DNA of 10,325 bases. Source: an uncultured Bacteroides sp. GTDB taxonomy: Bacteria > Bacteroidota > Bacteroidia > Bacteroidales > Bacteroidaceae. Position 1 is the first letter of the stretch, and every line of letters starts with the position of its first letter. The notes under the pieces are model-generated. The model ran no database searches. It was not told where the DNA came from and saw nothing but the letters and a program-made list of their open reading frames with translations. The stretch lies in contig USLU01000118.1 of the NCBI GenBank assembly GCA_900555635.1, positions 1-10,325 of the forward strand, in the 5' to 3' direction. Made by a program: the position numbers and the translations under genes. This document shows positions 1-7,467 of the stretch, in pieces.

Positions 1-1087
1 TCAGTTCTTCGAGTGTTAAGTTTTCCTTTGTTCGGGGGGTAAGGTCGTCCGGCGCTTTCTCCACGTAGGTGTAAGCGTCTATTTTATTAAATACAAGTAT
101 CATAGGTTTGCCACTGCCTCCAATCTCTGCCAGGGTCTTGTTCACCACCTCAATCTGTTCCTCAAATCCGGGGTGGGAAATATCGACTACGTGCACAAGC
201 AAATCTGCTTCACGTACCTCATCCAGGGTAGATTTAAAAGATTCTACCAAGTCGGTAGGTAACTTGCGAATAAACCCTACTGTATCTGACAACAGGAACG
301 GTAGATTATCGATAATCACTTTGCGCACAGTAGTGTCTAAAGTAGCGAACAGTTTGTTTTCCGCAAACACTTCACTCTTGGAGAGAAGATTCATCATGGT
401 TGATTTTCCCACATTGGTATAACCGACCAGTGCAACACGTATCATGCGTCCGCGATTCTTGCGTTGGGTAGCTTTCTGCTTGTCAATCTCCGCCAGACGT
501 TCTTTCAGCAATGACATACGGTTCAGGATGATACGGCGGTCCATCTCAAGCTGTGTTTCACCCGGACCACGAAGTCCCACGGAACCTTTGCCACCACCGG
601 CACCGGAACCACCTCCCTGGCGTTCCAAGTGAGTCCAAAGCCGCTGCAAACGCGGCAACATATATTTATACTGTGCCAGTTCTACCTGTGTCTTCGCATT
701 GGCTGTCTGCGCACGCATGGCAAATATATCAAGAATCAGTGAAGTACGGTCCAGTATCTTCACTTTCAGTTCAGCTTCAATATTACGAATCTGTTTCGCA
801 GAAAGCTCATCATCAAAGATGACCATTCCTACTTCACGTTCTGCTTCCTCTTCGTCATGGATATATTGTCTGATTTCTTCCAACTTTCCTTTTCCAACAT
901 AAGTTACAGAGTTAGCCGTCGGCAACTTCTGTGTAAATCGTTTCACAACTTCCGCCCCAGCCGTCTCGGCAAGGAAAGCCAGTTCATCCAGATACTCGTT
1001 TGTTTTACGCTCATCCTGCGTCTGTGTGATGAGTCCTACAAGCACTGCTGTTTCTACTTTGGCTTCGGATATTACAAATTCTTTCAT
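1..1087 (-). CDS. hflX: GTPase HflX (3' end outside the window)
   Basis: HflX is a cytoplasmic GTPase of the Obg-HflX group that binds the ribosome and, in studied bacteria, splits stalled or stressed 70S particles. The window gives 362 codons from the ATG at 1087. The first residues are MKEFVISEAK, and the frame is still open at position 1, so roughly the last 50-60 residues of a usual ~420 are missing. The HflX N-terminal domain is visible (YVGKGKLEEI near 63-72, DDELSAKQIRNIE near 92-104). A coiled linker and the family's glycine-rich segment follow (about 158-180, ending GLRGPGETQLEMDRR). The G domain has the P-loop GYTNVGKS at 222-229, a G2 region FATLDTTVR at 247-255, G3 DTVGF at 268-272 and G4 NKID at 334-337, all intact. 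It reads as an ordinary housekeeping gene. It is separated from the susD-like gene upstream by a terminator and appears to have its own promoter. Confidence 0.96.
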   Translation of the reverse strand, partial: MKEFVISEAKVETAVLVGLITQTQDERKTNEYLDELAFLAETAGAEVVKRFTQKLPTANSVTYVGKGKLEEIRQYIHDEEEAEREVGMVIFDDELSAKQIRNIEAELKVKILDRTSLILDIFAMRAQTANAKTQVELAQYKYMLPRLQRLWTHLERQGGGSGAGGGKGSVGLRGPGETQLEMDRRIILNRMSLLKERLAEIDKQKATQRKNRGRMIRVALVGYTNVGKSTMMNLLSKSEVFAENKLFATLDTTVRKVIIDNLPFLLSDTVGFIRKLPTDLVESFKSTLDEVREADLLVHVVDISHPGFEEQIEVVNKTLAEIGGSGKPMILVFNKIDAYTYVEKAPDDLTPRTKENLTLEEL

Positions 1088-1120
1088 TCTTTACTTCTAT
1101 TATATATAATAATGTGGGCG

Positions 1121-1128
1121 CAAATATA
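1121..1128 (-). promoter_or_regulatory. Probable hflX promoter, Bacteroides -7 box
   Basis: Read on the minus strand this is TATATTTG, an exact match to the Bacteroides sigma-ABfr -7 consensus TAnnTTTG. It lies 33 bp upstream of the hflX ATG, leaving a short AT-rich leader. I see no good -33 TTTG at the usual 19-21 bp spacing. That stretch is occupied by the stem of the preceding terminator, where only a TTG at 1145-1147 lies somewhat too close. The call rests on the -7 match and the position between a terminator and a start codon. Confidence 0.55.
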
Positions 1129-1130
1129 AC

Positions 1131-1167
1131 AAAAAAAAAGAGGACAATGTTTTATTGTCCTCTTTTT
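1131..1167 (-). terminator. Rho-independent terminator after the cassette 1 susD-like gene
   Basis: Positions 1135-1148 pair perfectly with 1154-1167 (14 bp, 5-nt loop). Read leftward, the end of the stem runs into a tract of nine T residues (1131-1139, partly shared with the stem). The hairpin begins 23 bp after the susD-like stop at 1190. It should end the susC-susD transcript and keep it out of hflX. In the plus direction the tail is only five T residues within the stem, so rightward termination would be weaker, and no rightward gene needs it. Confidence 0.88.
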
Positions 1168-1189
1168 CGTATCATTTATGGTAATTCAA

Positions 1190-2650
1190 TTATAAATCAA
1201 ACCATAGTTTTTCCCAGATTTTCGGAGATTCTTTCGGTGCATTAATATTAGCTGTCATTTCTTCAGGACTATATTCCCATCTTCTGATCAATTCTTTTGA
1301 AGTTGCATCTTCCGGGACTTGCAATGTCGGAACCTCGTTTCCGGCAGTACCAGATCGCCTCCATTGTACAAACTCCTCAAACGGACGATCCATCAAATCA
1401 ATCCATTGCTGCATATGAATCTCATACAGAGCTTTTTCCTGGGTCATCGTTGTCAATTCCGGTAAACCTGTAACATATGTATCAATATCGGATTCCGCAA
1501 CTCCATAAAAAGCACATGCTTCACGAATTCCTTTCAGGTACAGTTCATTAGCTTTCGACAGATTTTGAGCAACTCCTAATCCGCGCGCATAAGCTTCTGC
1601 TTCCAAAAGTAGCTGTTCTTGACAAGAATAAATCAATTCCGGAGCGTCTCTTCTGAAAAGGTAGTTGCTTACAACAGATGACAGTAGATTTTCTTCATCA
1701 TCCGTCTTTGCAGCCTCTCTATTACCCAACCCCCGGTATACACCATCCGCACCCGGTTCAAAATAACAGGGAATACGGGGATCATTACGTTCTTGCATCG
1801 GTTTCAACATATAATTGCTAGCAAAGAACAATATTTGTGTCCCCCCAACCAATTCTATAAGTTCATATTTAGGGTTCTGGTTACCCGGATCTGTAGAGTA
1901 AGGAAATACCAAATTGTCCGCTGCTGATGCAACCATTCCTCCAGCCTGCAGCAACGTACCAATAGCAGCAGCCTTAGAAGGGTCTTTATCTACCATAACC
2001 ATCAATGTTCTAAACTTTAAAGACTTTGCCAAAGTCATCCATTTATTCATATCACCTTTGTAATAGATATCGTACTCATCAATTGCATTAGCATCATTCA
2101 GATCTATAAGCTGTAATGCCTCATCAAGTAATGACAAAACACCATTCAATACACTTTCCTGAGAATCAAATTTCGGATATTTAATTGTTCCGTTCCAGGA
2201 TTCTGTGAAAGGAATATCTCCCCACAACATCGTTGCCTCATACATATGCTCAGCCAAAAGAATCTTACACTGCGCAATAGCATTGTGATTCACCGGTTCT
2301 GACTCTTCTGCATTTTTAATAGCTAACATCAAATTATTGCCACCTACAGAATAATAATGTTTCCAGACATTCCCTGTACTATAAGGAGAAATAGTATATA
2401 CAGATTCATCCCAGCCACCGTAATCAAGTCCACCATCAACTTGACACTGCGAACTCATAGATAAAGGAATATAAAAGTCACCACCAGTGCGTGTTCCAGC
2501 CCAGTTTACAGCTACATAGTTAAACAAATACCCGGGATCAACTTTCTCGGCAGTATTGGGATCATGGTTAATATCGAGCCAATCGCTACATGAAGTTAAA
2601 CATGCCAAAGCGCTCAATGCGTATGTTAATATTTTCTTTTTCATTATCAT
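1190..2650 (-). CDS. SusD-like surface lipoprotein, SusD-like_2 type (cassette 1)
   Basis: This 486-residue outer-membrane lipoprotein should form the ligand-binding lid over the SusC-like channel encoded just upstream. The N-terminus has a basic start (MIMKKK), a hydrophobic stretch and a lipobox LTSC with the modified cysteine at residue 21, followed by SDWLD, an acidic run typical of surface-exported Bacteroidetes lipoproteins. DINHDPN right after it, WRR at 430-432 and RRWEYSPEE at 456-464 point to the SusD-like_2 family rather than the classical RagB/SusD family used by cassette 2. The length is normal for that family. Translation can start at the first ATG or at the third codon (ATG-ATA-ATG), and both leave a working signal peptide. 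It starts 13 bp after the susC stop, so the two genes are almost certainly co-transcribed. If the susC upstream is silent, this gene has no obvious promoter either. The ligand is unknown, and no glycosidase is nearby. Confidence 0.92.
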   Translation of the reverse strand: MIMKKKILTYALSALACLTSCSDWLDINHDPNTAEKVDPGYLFNYVAVNWAGTRTGGDFYIPLSMSSQCQVDGGLDYGGWDESVYTISPYSTGNVWKHYYSVGGNNLMLAIKNAEESEPVNHNAIAQCKILLAEHMYEATMLWGDIPFTESWNGTIKYPKFDSQESVLNGVLSLLDEALQLIDLNDANAIDEYDIYYKGDMNKWMTLAKSLKFRTLMVMVDKDPSKAAAIGTLLQAGGMVASAADNLVFPYSTDPGNQNPKYELIELVGGTQILFFASNYMLKPMQERNDPRIPCYFEPGADGVYRGLGNREAAKTDDEENLLSSVVSNYLFRRDAPELIYSCQEQLLLEAEAYARGLGVAQNLSKANELYLKGIREACAFYGVAESDIDTYVTGLPELTTMTQEKALYEIHMQQWIDLMDRPFEEFVQWRRSGTAGNEVPTLQVPEDATSKELIRRWEYSPEEMTANINAPKESPKIWEKLWFDL

Positions 2651-2663
2651 ATTCGTTTAAATC

Positions 2664-5564
2664 TTACAATATTAATCTGACATTAAATCCAAAACTTCTG
2701 GTAGAAGGTATGCTGTTAAACTCTACACCACCCCCAATCCGAGAAGGACCGAAGAAGTTAGCTTCCGGATCAATATGTGGCACATGATCTTTAATAATCC
2801 ATAAGTTACGTGCCTCAAAACCTAAATCCAATGATTTAACAAAAAAGCTCTTGAACCATTTGCGTGGGAAGCTATAAGACAACTGTACCTCTCTGAGTTT
2901 TACAAATGATGCATTATAGATATTCCCTTCATTATTACTAGAATTGGATATATGCTGCCAATAATCCTGCATACTTTTCACAGGAACATCATTAGGTCTA
3001 TATGTTCCATCATCCTGAAGGATTACACCCGGCTCAATAAAGGAAGCATCTTCACGGTGAGCTATTGTTTCAGCAGCCAAACCGCTACTTCTTAAATTAG
3101 CTACAGTCTCTGAATACAAAGAACCTCCATGACGGATATCAATCAAGAAACTCAAGGTAACTCCCTTATAAGTAAATGTATTGTTGATTCCCATCGTAAA
3201 ATCAGGATATACATCTCCTAAACGCACGTTATTAACAGTTTCTCTCAAACCTGTTTTAGAATTAATCACATAATTTCCTTGGTCATCACGTTTCCAACCC
3301 GTGCCATACAAGCCAAACGAATCTCCTTTAGCAGCCTTAATTTGTAAACCGCTCAGTCCACTCGTTAACGTATATTCATCAAGTCCTTCAGCTAACTCCT
3401 CCACTGTCTGCTTATTTGAAGCAAATGTTGCATCCAGGTCCCATTTAAAATCACGTGTTTCCACAGGAGTCAACCCCAAAGTTACTTCAACACCTTTATT
3501 GGCAATCTTCCCGGCATTAATATTATTGGCAAAGTAGCCTGTTGACAATGGGACATCAATACTTACAATCTGATTCTTTGTAATATTGCTATAATAAGTC
3601 ATATCTAACCTAATTTTTCCACCGAAGAAACGCAAATCAGCTCCAACTTCAAAAGAACTTTGATTTTGCGGCTTCAAATTCTCATTTGGTAAGACACGAG
3701 GTCCCGTAAAGCCAACTAATCCCATATGGGGGAAAGTGTTAACATTACCCAGATATTGCAAAAAGTAAGTACTAGCGGGAGTATATTTAAATGCCAAATT
3801 GTACGGATCTTCATCACTACCCACATTAGCATAACTCAAACGAACCTTACCAAAATTCAGAATATCTTTGTTTTCCATCAACTCCGTAAAAATAAAACTA
3901 CCACTTATGGAAGGATAGAAATAGGAACGATTATTGATCGGTAGAGTAGACGACCAGTCATTACGTCCTGTTACATTTACGAAAAGCATATCTTTGTATC
4001 CCAAACTAATATCTCCATATAAACCAACAAGACGTTTCTTTTCATAATAATTTACCGGAGTAGTAGACTTCGCATTAGTATATGTGTATAGCCCATCAAC
4101 AACCAGATTCTGCGCCTGCACATTTTCATTCTTCCATTCCTCCTGATAGAGATTATGCCCCATCATTACCTTAAAATGATAGTCATTTGCAAAAGTCTTC
4201 TCGTAAGAAACCATTAAGTCATTATTTATAATTCTTTTATACAAATTCCAAGTCTGGAACTTTCCGTTCAAGGCTCCTACAGTACCTTTTGCATATACCT
4301 TACGCCTTCCTTCTGTGTAAAAATCTGTTCCGGCATTATTGGTGATAGTCAATCCTTCAATCGGTTTATAAGTCAATGTAATATTACCAATCATACGATC
4401 TAAATTATTGGTAAACTTATTCTTATTAATAATCCAATATGGATTATTACTTTTACCTTCCGGATCTAATGTGATTTGCTTTCCATTCTCATCCACCCAA
4501 TTCTTTTGAATATCATGTATATCAATAGTTCTCGGCAATCCATTAATCAATGGAATCAGTAGGTTACTATCATTTGCACCTTGCGCTGGACGACCTTCAG
4601 AGTCGGAACGTATATATTGAGCAGAAATACGACCTGTGAAGTTCTTAGTAAAATTCATACCCGCATTGACAGAAAAAGCGTATTTATTATAGTCAGATCC
4701 AGGTACAACACCAGTCTGATTAGTAGAAGTAAAGCTCAAGCGGAAGTCGGCCTTTTCACCACCACCCGCAACTGATACATTATTAATATAACTCATTCCA
4801 GTTTCATAGAAATCCTTTACATTATCAGGATTTGCTTTCAAAGTCACTTTGTCACCTTTGTAATCTGTAAACTGTTGATCTTGTACCGATGAAATCTTCG
4901 GTCCCCAACCATTCAACATTTTCACATTATATACGCCATAACTACCTTGTGCATATTCATTTTGAAAATCAGGTAACTTCAGTACATTTTCAAATCGTGT
5001 AGAAGAGTTTACTGTTACAAATACCGGAGAGTTCTTTTTTCCCTTCTTTGTAGTAATAACAATAGCACCATCCTTTGCACGCGCTCCATACAATGCTGTT
5101 GCAGCTGCTCCTTTCAATACATTGATAGATTCAATATCGTCTGAATTGATATCCCCTGCACGGTTACCAACATCGACTATACCATTAGTTCTGTCAGGAT
5201 TATAAGAACCATTGTCAATTGGAAGCCCGTCAATAATAAATAAAGGAGAAGAAACGGAACCAATAGAAGAGGCACCACGAATCTGTATACTTGAACTACC
5301 ACCTACCGTACCAGATGATTGGGCTATTTGCAGTCCCGCAATCTTACCAGACAATGAGTTAAGTACATTACTTTCACGTGCTTTAGTTATTTCATCTCCC
5401 TTCACACTAGATACGGCATAACCTAGGGATTTTTCCGATCGCTTAATCCCCATAGCTGTCACTACAACCTCATCTAGATTTTGGGAATCAGACTTTAGCA
5501 CAACTTTTAAAGTTGGTTTGATCACCACTTCTTGTGTTTGCATTCCGATGTACGAAATCTGCAA
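2664..5564 (-). CDS. 5'-truncated SusC-like TonB-dependent transporter, probable silent cassette
   Basis: This encodes most of a SusC/RagA-family TonB-dependent outer-membrane channel. A TonB-box-like DEVVVTAMG is at residues 31-39 (counting from the TTG at 5564). The plug runs to about residue 175, with IRG at 95-97, FIIDGLPID, and a closing NVLKGAAATALYGARAKDG/TTKKG segment. A long beta-barrel follows and ends GFNVRLIL. The signal peptide and nearly all of the N-terminal carboxypeptidase-regulatory-like domain, roughly 110-130 residues in this family, are absent. The frame opens only at 5600, after an in-frame TAA at 5601-5603. The first in-frame ATG is at 5543, and nothing there encodes an export signal, so the gene as it stands should not yield a functional protein. 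The barrel shows no frameshift, which argues for selection to keep it usable. The break coincides with the 35-bp repeat shared with the second susC, so I infer a stored cassette rather than a decaying pseudogene. Confidence 0.9.
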   Translation of the reverse strand: MQISYIGMQTQEVVIKPTLKVVLKSDSQNLDEVVVTAMGIKRSEKSLGYAVSSVKGDEITKARESNVLNSLSGKIAGLQIAQSSGTVGGSSSIQIRGASSIGSVSSPLFIIDGLPIDNGSYNPDRTNGIVDVGNRAGDINSDDIESINVLKGAAATALYGARAKDGAIVITTKKGKKNSPVFVTVNSSTRFENVLKLPDFQNEYAQGSYGVYNVKMLNGWGPKISSVQDQQFTDYKGDKVTLKANPDNVKDFYETGMSYINNVSVAGGGEKADFRLSFTSTNQTGVVPGSDYNKYAFSVNAGMNFTKNFTGRISAQYIRSDSEGRPAQGANDSNLLIPLINGLPRTIDIHDIQKNWVDENGKQITLDPEGKSNNPYWIINKNKFTNNLDRMIGNITLTYKPIEGLTITNNAGTDFYTEGRRKVYAKGTVGALNGKFQTWNLYKRIINNDLMVSYEKTFANDYHFKVMMGHNLYQEEWKNENVQAQNLVVDGLYTYTNAKSTTPVNYYEKKRLVGLYGDISLGYKDMLFVNVTGRNDWSSTLPINNRSYFYPSISGSFIFTELMENKDILNFGKVRLSYANVGSDEDPYNLAFKYTPASTYFLQYLGNVNTFPHMGLVGFTGPRVLPNENLKPQNQSSFEVGADLRFFGGKIRLDMTYYSNITKNQIVSIDVPLSTGYFANNINAGKIANKGVEVTLGLTPVETRDFKWDLDATFASNKQTVEELAEGLDEYTLTSGLSGLQIKAAKGDSFGLYGTGWKRDDQGNYVINSKTGLRETVNNVRLGDVYPDFTMGINNTFTYKGVTLSFLIDIRHGGSLYSETVANLRSSGLAAETIAHREDASFIEPGVILQDDGTYRPNDVPVKSMQDYWQHISNSSNNEGNIYNASFVKLREVQLSYSFPRKWFKSFFVKSLDLGFEARNLWIIKDHVPHIDPEANFFGPSRIGGGVEFNSIPSTRSFGFNVRLIL

Positions 5565-5579
5565 AGTCTTTGCAGAACT
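5545..5579 (-). repeat. 35-bp recombination-site candidate, copy 1 (silent cassette end)
   Basis: These 35 bp are identical, in the same orientation and reading frame, to 10268-10302. They contain the perfect palindrome TCTGCAAAG-T-CTTTGCAGA (plus strand) at 5558-5576, with 9-bp arms and a single central base. Coding frame on the minus strand: SSAKTLQISYIG. Immediately upstream (above 5579) similarity to the other copy stops and the DNA becomes non-coding. Immediately downstream (below 5545) the two genes keep the same amino acids but use different codons. The abrupt edges fit a site-specific recombinase target, though the extent of the true site is not known. Confidence 0.8.
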
Positions 5580-5592
5580 AAATATTTTGTAT

Positions 5593-5611
5593 ATTATTGA
5601 TTATCAATGAT
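5593..5611. repeat. Imperfect 19-nt palindrome next to copy 1 of the 35-bp repeat
   Basis: ATTATTGAT-T-ATCAATGAT: nine-base arms around one central base, with eight of nine pairs matching (5595/5609 is the mismatch). It has the same 9-1-9 geometry as the palindrome in the 35-bp repeat, centred 35 bp away, but an unrelated AT-rich sequence. It overlaps the in-frame stop that closes the truncated susC frame. In such AT-rich DNA this could be chance. Confidence 0.35.
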
Positions 5612-5673
5612 GTAATATCTAATATTTAGGCGTGGAGAGCTTTTTCTTTTCTTAATTAATGATACATATATGC

Positions 5674-5692
5674 TTAATTATTAGATAATTAA
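5674..5692. repeat. Short AT-only inverted repeat (8-3-8)
   Basis: TTAATTAT and ATAATTAA are perfect reverse complements separated by TAG. The arms contain only A and T, so a chance origin is quite possible, and there is no T tract to suggest termination. Confidence 0.3.
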
Positions 5693-5828
5693 ATAAATTC
5701 GTTATTATTGTCAGTCTATATATGCAATACTTAATCTCTACCCAAAATGGACGTAATTATCTGATAATAAACGTGATATTTATTTAGTAAGGGAATACTA
5801 TATGAAGAAAATTGCAACAAACTAATTC

Positions 5829-5859
5829 TGACTAATATTCAAATGTTGATTATTAGTCA
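5829..5859. repeat. 31-nt near-perfect inverted repeat in the spacer
   Basis: The left arm TGACTAATATTCAA (5829-5842) and right arm TTGATTATTAGTCA (5846-5859) pair at 13 of 14 positions around a three-base centre, ATG. The only mismatch is 5838/5850. Neither side is followed by a T tract, so it does not look like a terminator. It could be an operator or a recombinase or accessory-protein binding site. Its role is unknown. Confidence 0.5.
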
Positions 5860-5931
5860 AGATAAATATGACATTCATTGAAATTTTGCAAGCGAATTAT
5901 TGTTTCTTACGTAAAACTATTTATGTATATA

Positions 5932-5982
5932 TTTATAAATAATAAGACCTGCAATTTTAGAATTAATCGAAATTGCAGGTCT
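5932..5982 (-). terminator. Terminator after the cassette 2 susD gene
   Basis: AGACCTGCAATTT (5945-5957) pairs perfectly with AAATTGCAGGTCT (5970-5982), giving a 13-bp stem and a 12-nt loop. Read leftward it is followed by a T-rich, not pure, tail (TTATTATTTAT). It begins 52 bp after the susD stop. It would end the cassette 2 transcript and so prevent read-through into the promoterless cassette 1. Confidence 0.75.
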
Positions 5983-6034
5983 CATCTATTTATTTAAAAT
6001 TTATCCTTATATGGAGGCAATATTAAAAAATGTT

Positions 6035-7447
6035 TTATCGAGGTAAATTATTACTCCATCCCTCTGTTTGTATAACTCCAAAACCTGAATTGACTTCAAA
6101 AGAAGGTATTGGGTACACAAATTTTGCGATGTTGAAATTAGTGTACGATCCATCTGCTACACTAATAATTTTGCCTAATCTTCTTGCATCAAAGAAGCGA
6201 TGTCCTTCTTGAACCAGTTCTAATTTTCTTTCTTTATCAATGGCATCAATAACCGTTTGATCCTCTGCTATTTCATTGTCATCCAAATCCGGATTTCTTT
6301 TGGCAGCTACTTCCAATAGCTTTTCTTTAGCTTTTCCATAATTAGGAGTTGACTGTTTTGCATATGCTTCTGCCTGTATTAAATACATTTCAGGCAGTCT
6401 GAAAACTGGCAAATTAGAAATCTGATTATTGGTTGTGATACCACGCATTTTTCCACCAGTCCACGTACCGCCAAGAAGCGCCAGCCGAATATCATTAGGT
6501 GAATATTCTGCTACTGTTGCGCTGTTAATAGACAAACCGTATTTATTCCATAAAGTATTCAGAGCATTAGCGGACAAATAATCATCTTCGGCTTTTGCTA
6601 TAAAGAAAATGTCTTCTGTCGAAACAGCCAATGTCGTATACATATTCTTATAGTCTTCTTTGGTTGATACAACTGTACCACCACTTAGGGTTATTGCCTC
6701 TTGAGCCGCTGTAATAGCCCCTTCGTAATTTTTCATATAGAGTTTTACGCGAGCTTCAAGTGCAGCAACTGCAGCCGTATTCATATACTGTTTACCTACA
6801 TTTTCAACACCTTCTTTAGCATAATATTCTTTAGCTTTCGTTATATCATCAAGAATCAGGCTATAATTTTGTTCTACACTGACTCTTGACACCTGTGAAT
6901 AGGCAGGGACGGGTTCAGTAACGTTTACGATACCTAATGTCGTTTTGTTGGCTTCCGAATATGGCAAACCAAACATGTTAGTCAAATAGAAAGAGCAGAG
7001 GGCTTTAATTGCATAGGCTTGAGCGATGCATCCTTCCACTTCTGCCAGATCCCCCTTTGTTACTTCTTTAAATGAAGCACCTTCTTTAATGATACGTGCA
7101 CAACGGTCGATAGCCCAATATCCGTATGCCCATATTTCTTCTATGTATGAATTAGTATCCAGTATCTGATAGCGGAAGATGTCATAGAAATGAGACGTTG
7201 CAACGGAATGTGAAGTGATATCCGTTGGCGCATCTCCAATTGCTAATACATCACGTCCCAGAAAACGATATGAACCTAATGTGTAATATACACCATTTAG
7301 AGCGTTCTGAAAATCTTGGGTAGTAACCAAGGCTTCTTCTGTCGGAACAGAAGTTGATGGCGTTTCTGTCAAGAAGTCATCGCATGCGGTGAATGAAATT
7401 GCCATCCAACCGGTTAATAAAGCAAATAATATTTTCTTCATTGTCAT
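6035..7447 (-). CDS. RagB/SusD-family surface lipoprotein (cassette 2)
   Basis: A 470-residue SusD-type lipoprotein that should cap the SusC-like channel encoded upstream and bind its ligand at the cell surface. The signal peptide MTMKKILFALLTGWMAISFTAC ends in a lipobox with the modified cysteine at residue 22, followed by DDFL, an acidic surface-export type signal. The classical family pattern is present: an N-terminal SusD-like_3 region with helical repeats and, near the C-terminus, DKERKLELVQEG (404-415) and HRFFDARRLG (416-425), then FVYPIPSFEVN around 443-453 and a closing EGW. It is slightly shorter than many SusD proteins but complete. It begins 20 bp after the susC stop, so the pair is one transcription unit, closed by the hairpin at 5945-5982. 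The ligand cannot be inferred, because no glycosidase, sulfatase or regulator is adjacent. Confidence 0.94.
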   Translation of the reverse strand: MTMKKILFALLTGWMAISFTACDDFLTETPSTSVPTEEALVTTQDFQNALNGVYYTLGSYRFLGRDVLAIGDAPTDITSHSVATSHFYDIFRYQILDTNSYIEEIWAYGYWAIDRCARIIKEGASFKEVTKGDLAEVEGCIAQAYAIKALCSFYLTNMFGLPYSEANKTTLGIVNVTEPVPAYSQVSRVSVEQNYSLILDDITKAKEYYAKEGVENVGKQYMNTAAVAALEARVKLYMKNYEGAITAAQEAITLSGGTVVSTKEDYKNMYTTLAVSTEDIFFIAKAEDDYLSANALNTLWNKYGLSINSATVAEYSPNDIRLALLGGTWTGGKMRGITTNNQISNLPVFRLPEMYLIQAEAYAKQSTPNYGKAKEKLLEVAAKRNPDLDDNEIAEDQTVIDAIDKERKLELVQEGHRFFDARRLGKIISVADGSYTNFNIAKFVYPIPSFEVNSGFGVIQTEGWSNNLPR

Positions 7448-7467
7448 AAATTTCTAAAGTTATTTTT

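Larger units (their letters stand above)
5583..5944. other. AT-rich non-coding spacer upstream of the silent susC
   Basis: About 360 bp with no credible coding sequence on either strand and a much higher A+T content than the genes around it. Read leftward, I find no TAnnTTTG box, so there is no sign of a promoter for the truncated susC. It holds several inverted repeats, listed separately: 5593-5611, 5674-5692 and 5829-5859. No recombinase gene, tRNA or insertion-sequence end is visible. It may be the non-coding flank left beside a stored cassette. Confidence 0.6.

Noticed and set aside
108..902. Plus-strand open frames of 62-104 codons opposite hflX
   Set aside because: They are antisense to a well-conserved hflX frame with all G motifs intact, and their translations show no recognisable domain.
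5562..5564. TTG at 5564 as a genuine start of the first susC
   Set aside because: It lies inside the 35-bp core in codons homologous to internal SusC sequence, and a protein starting there would lack any signal peptide.
5583..6034. A recombinase gene, insertion sequence or CRISPR array in the spacer
   Set aside because: No coding frame of useful length, no terminal repeats with target duplication and no regularly spaced direct repeats are visible there.
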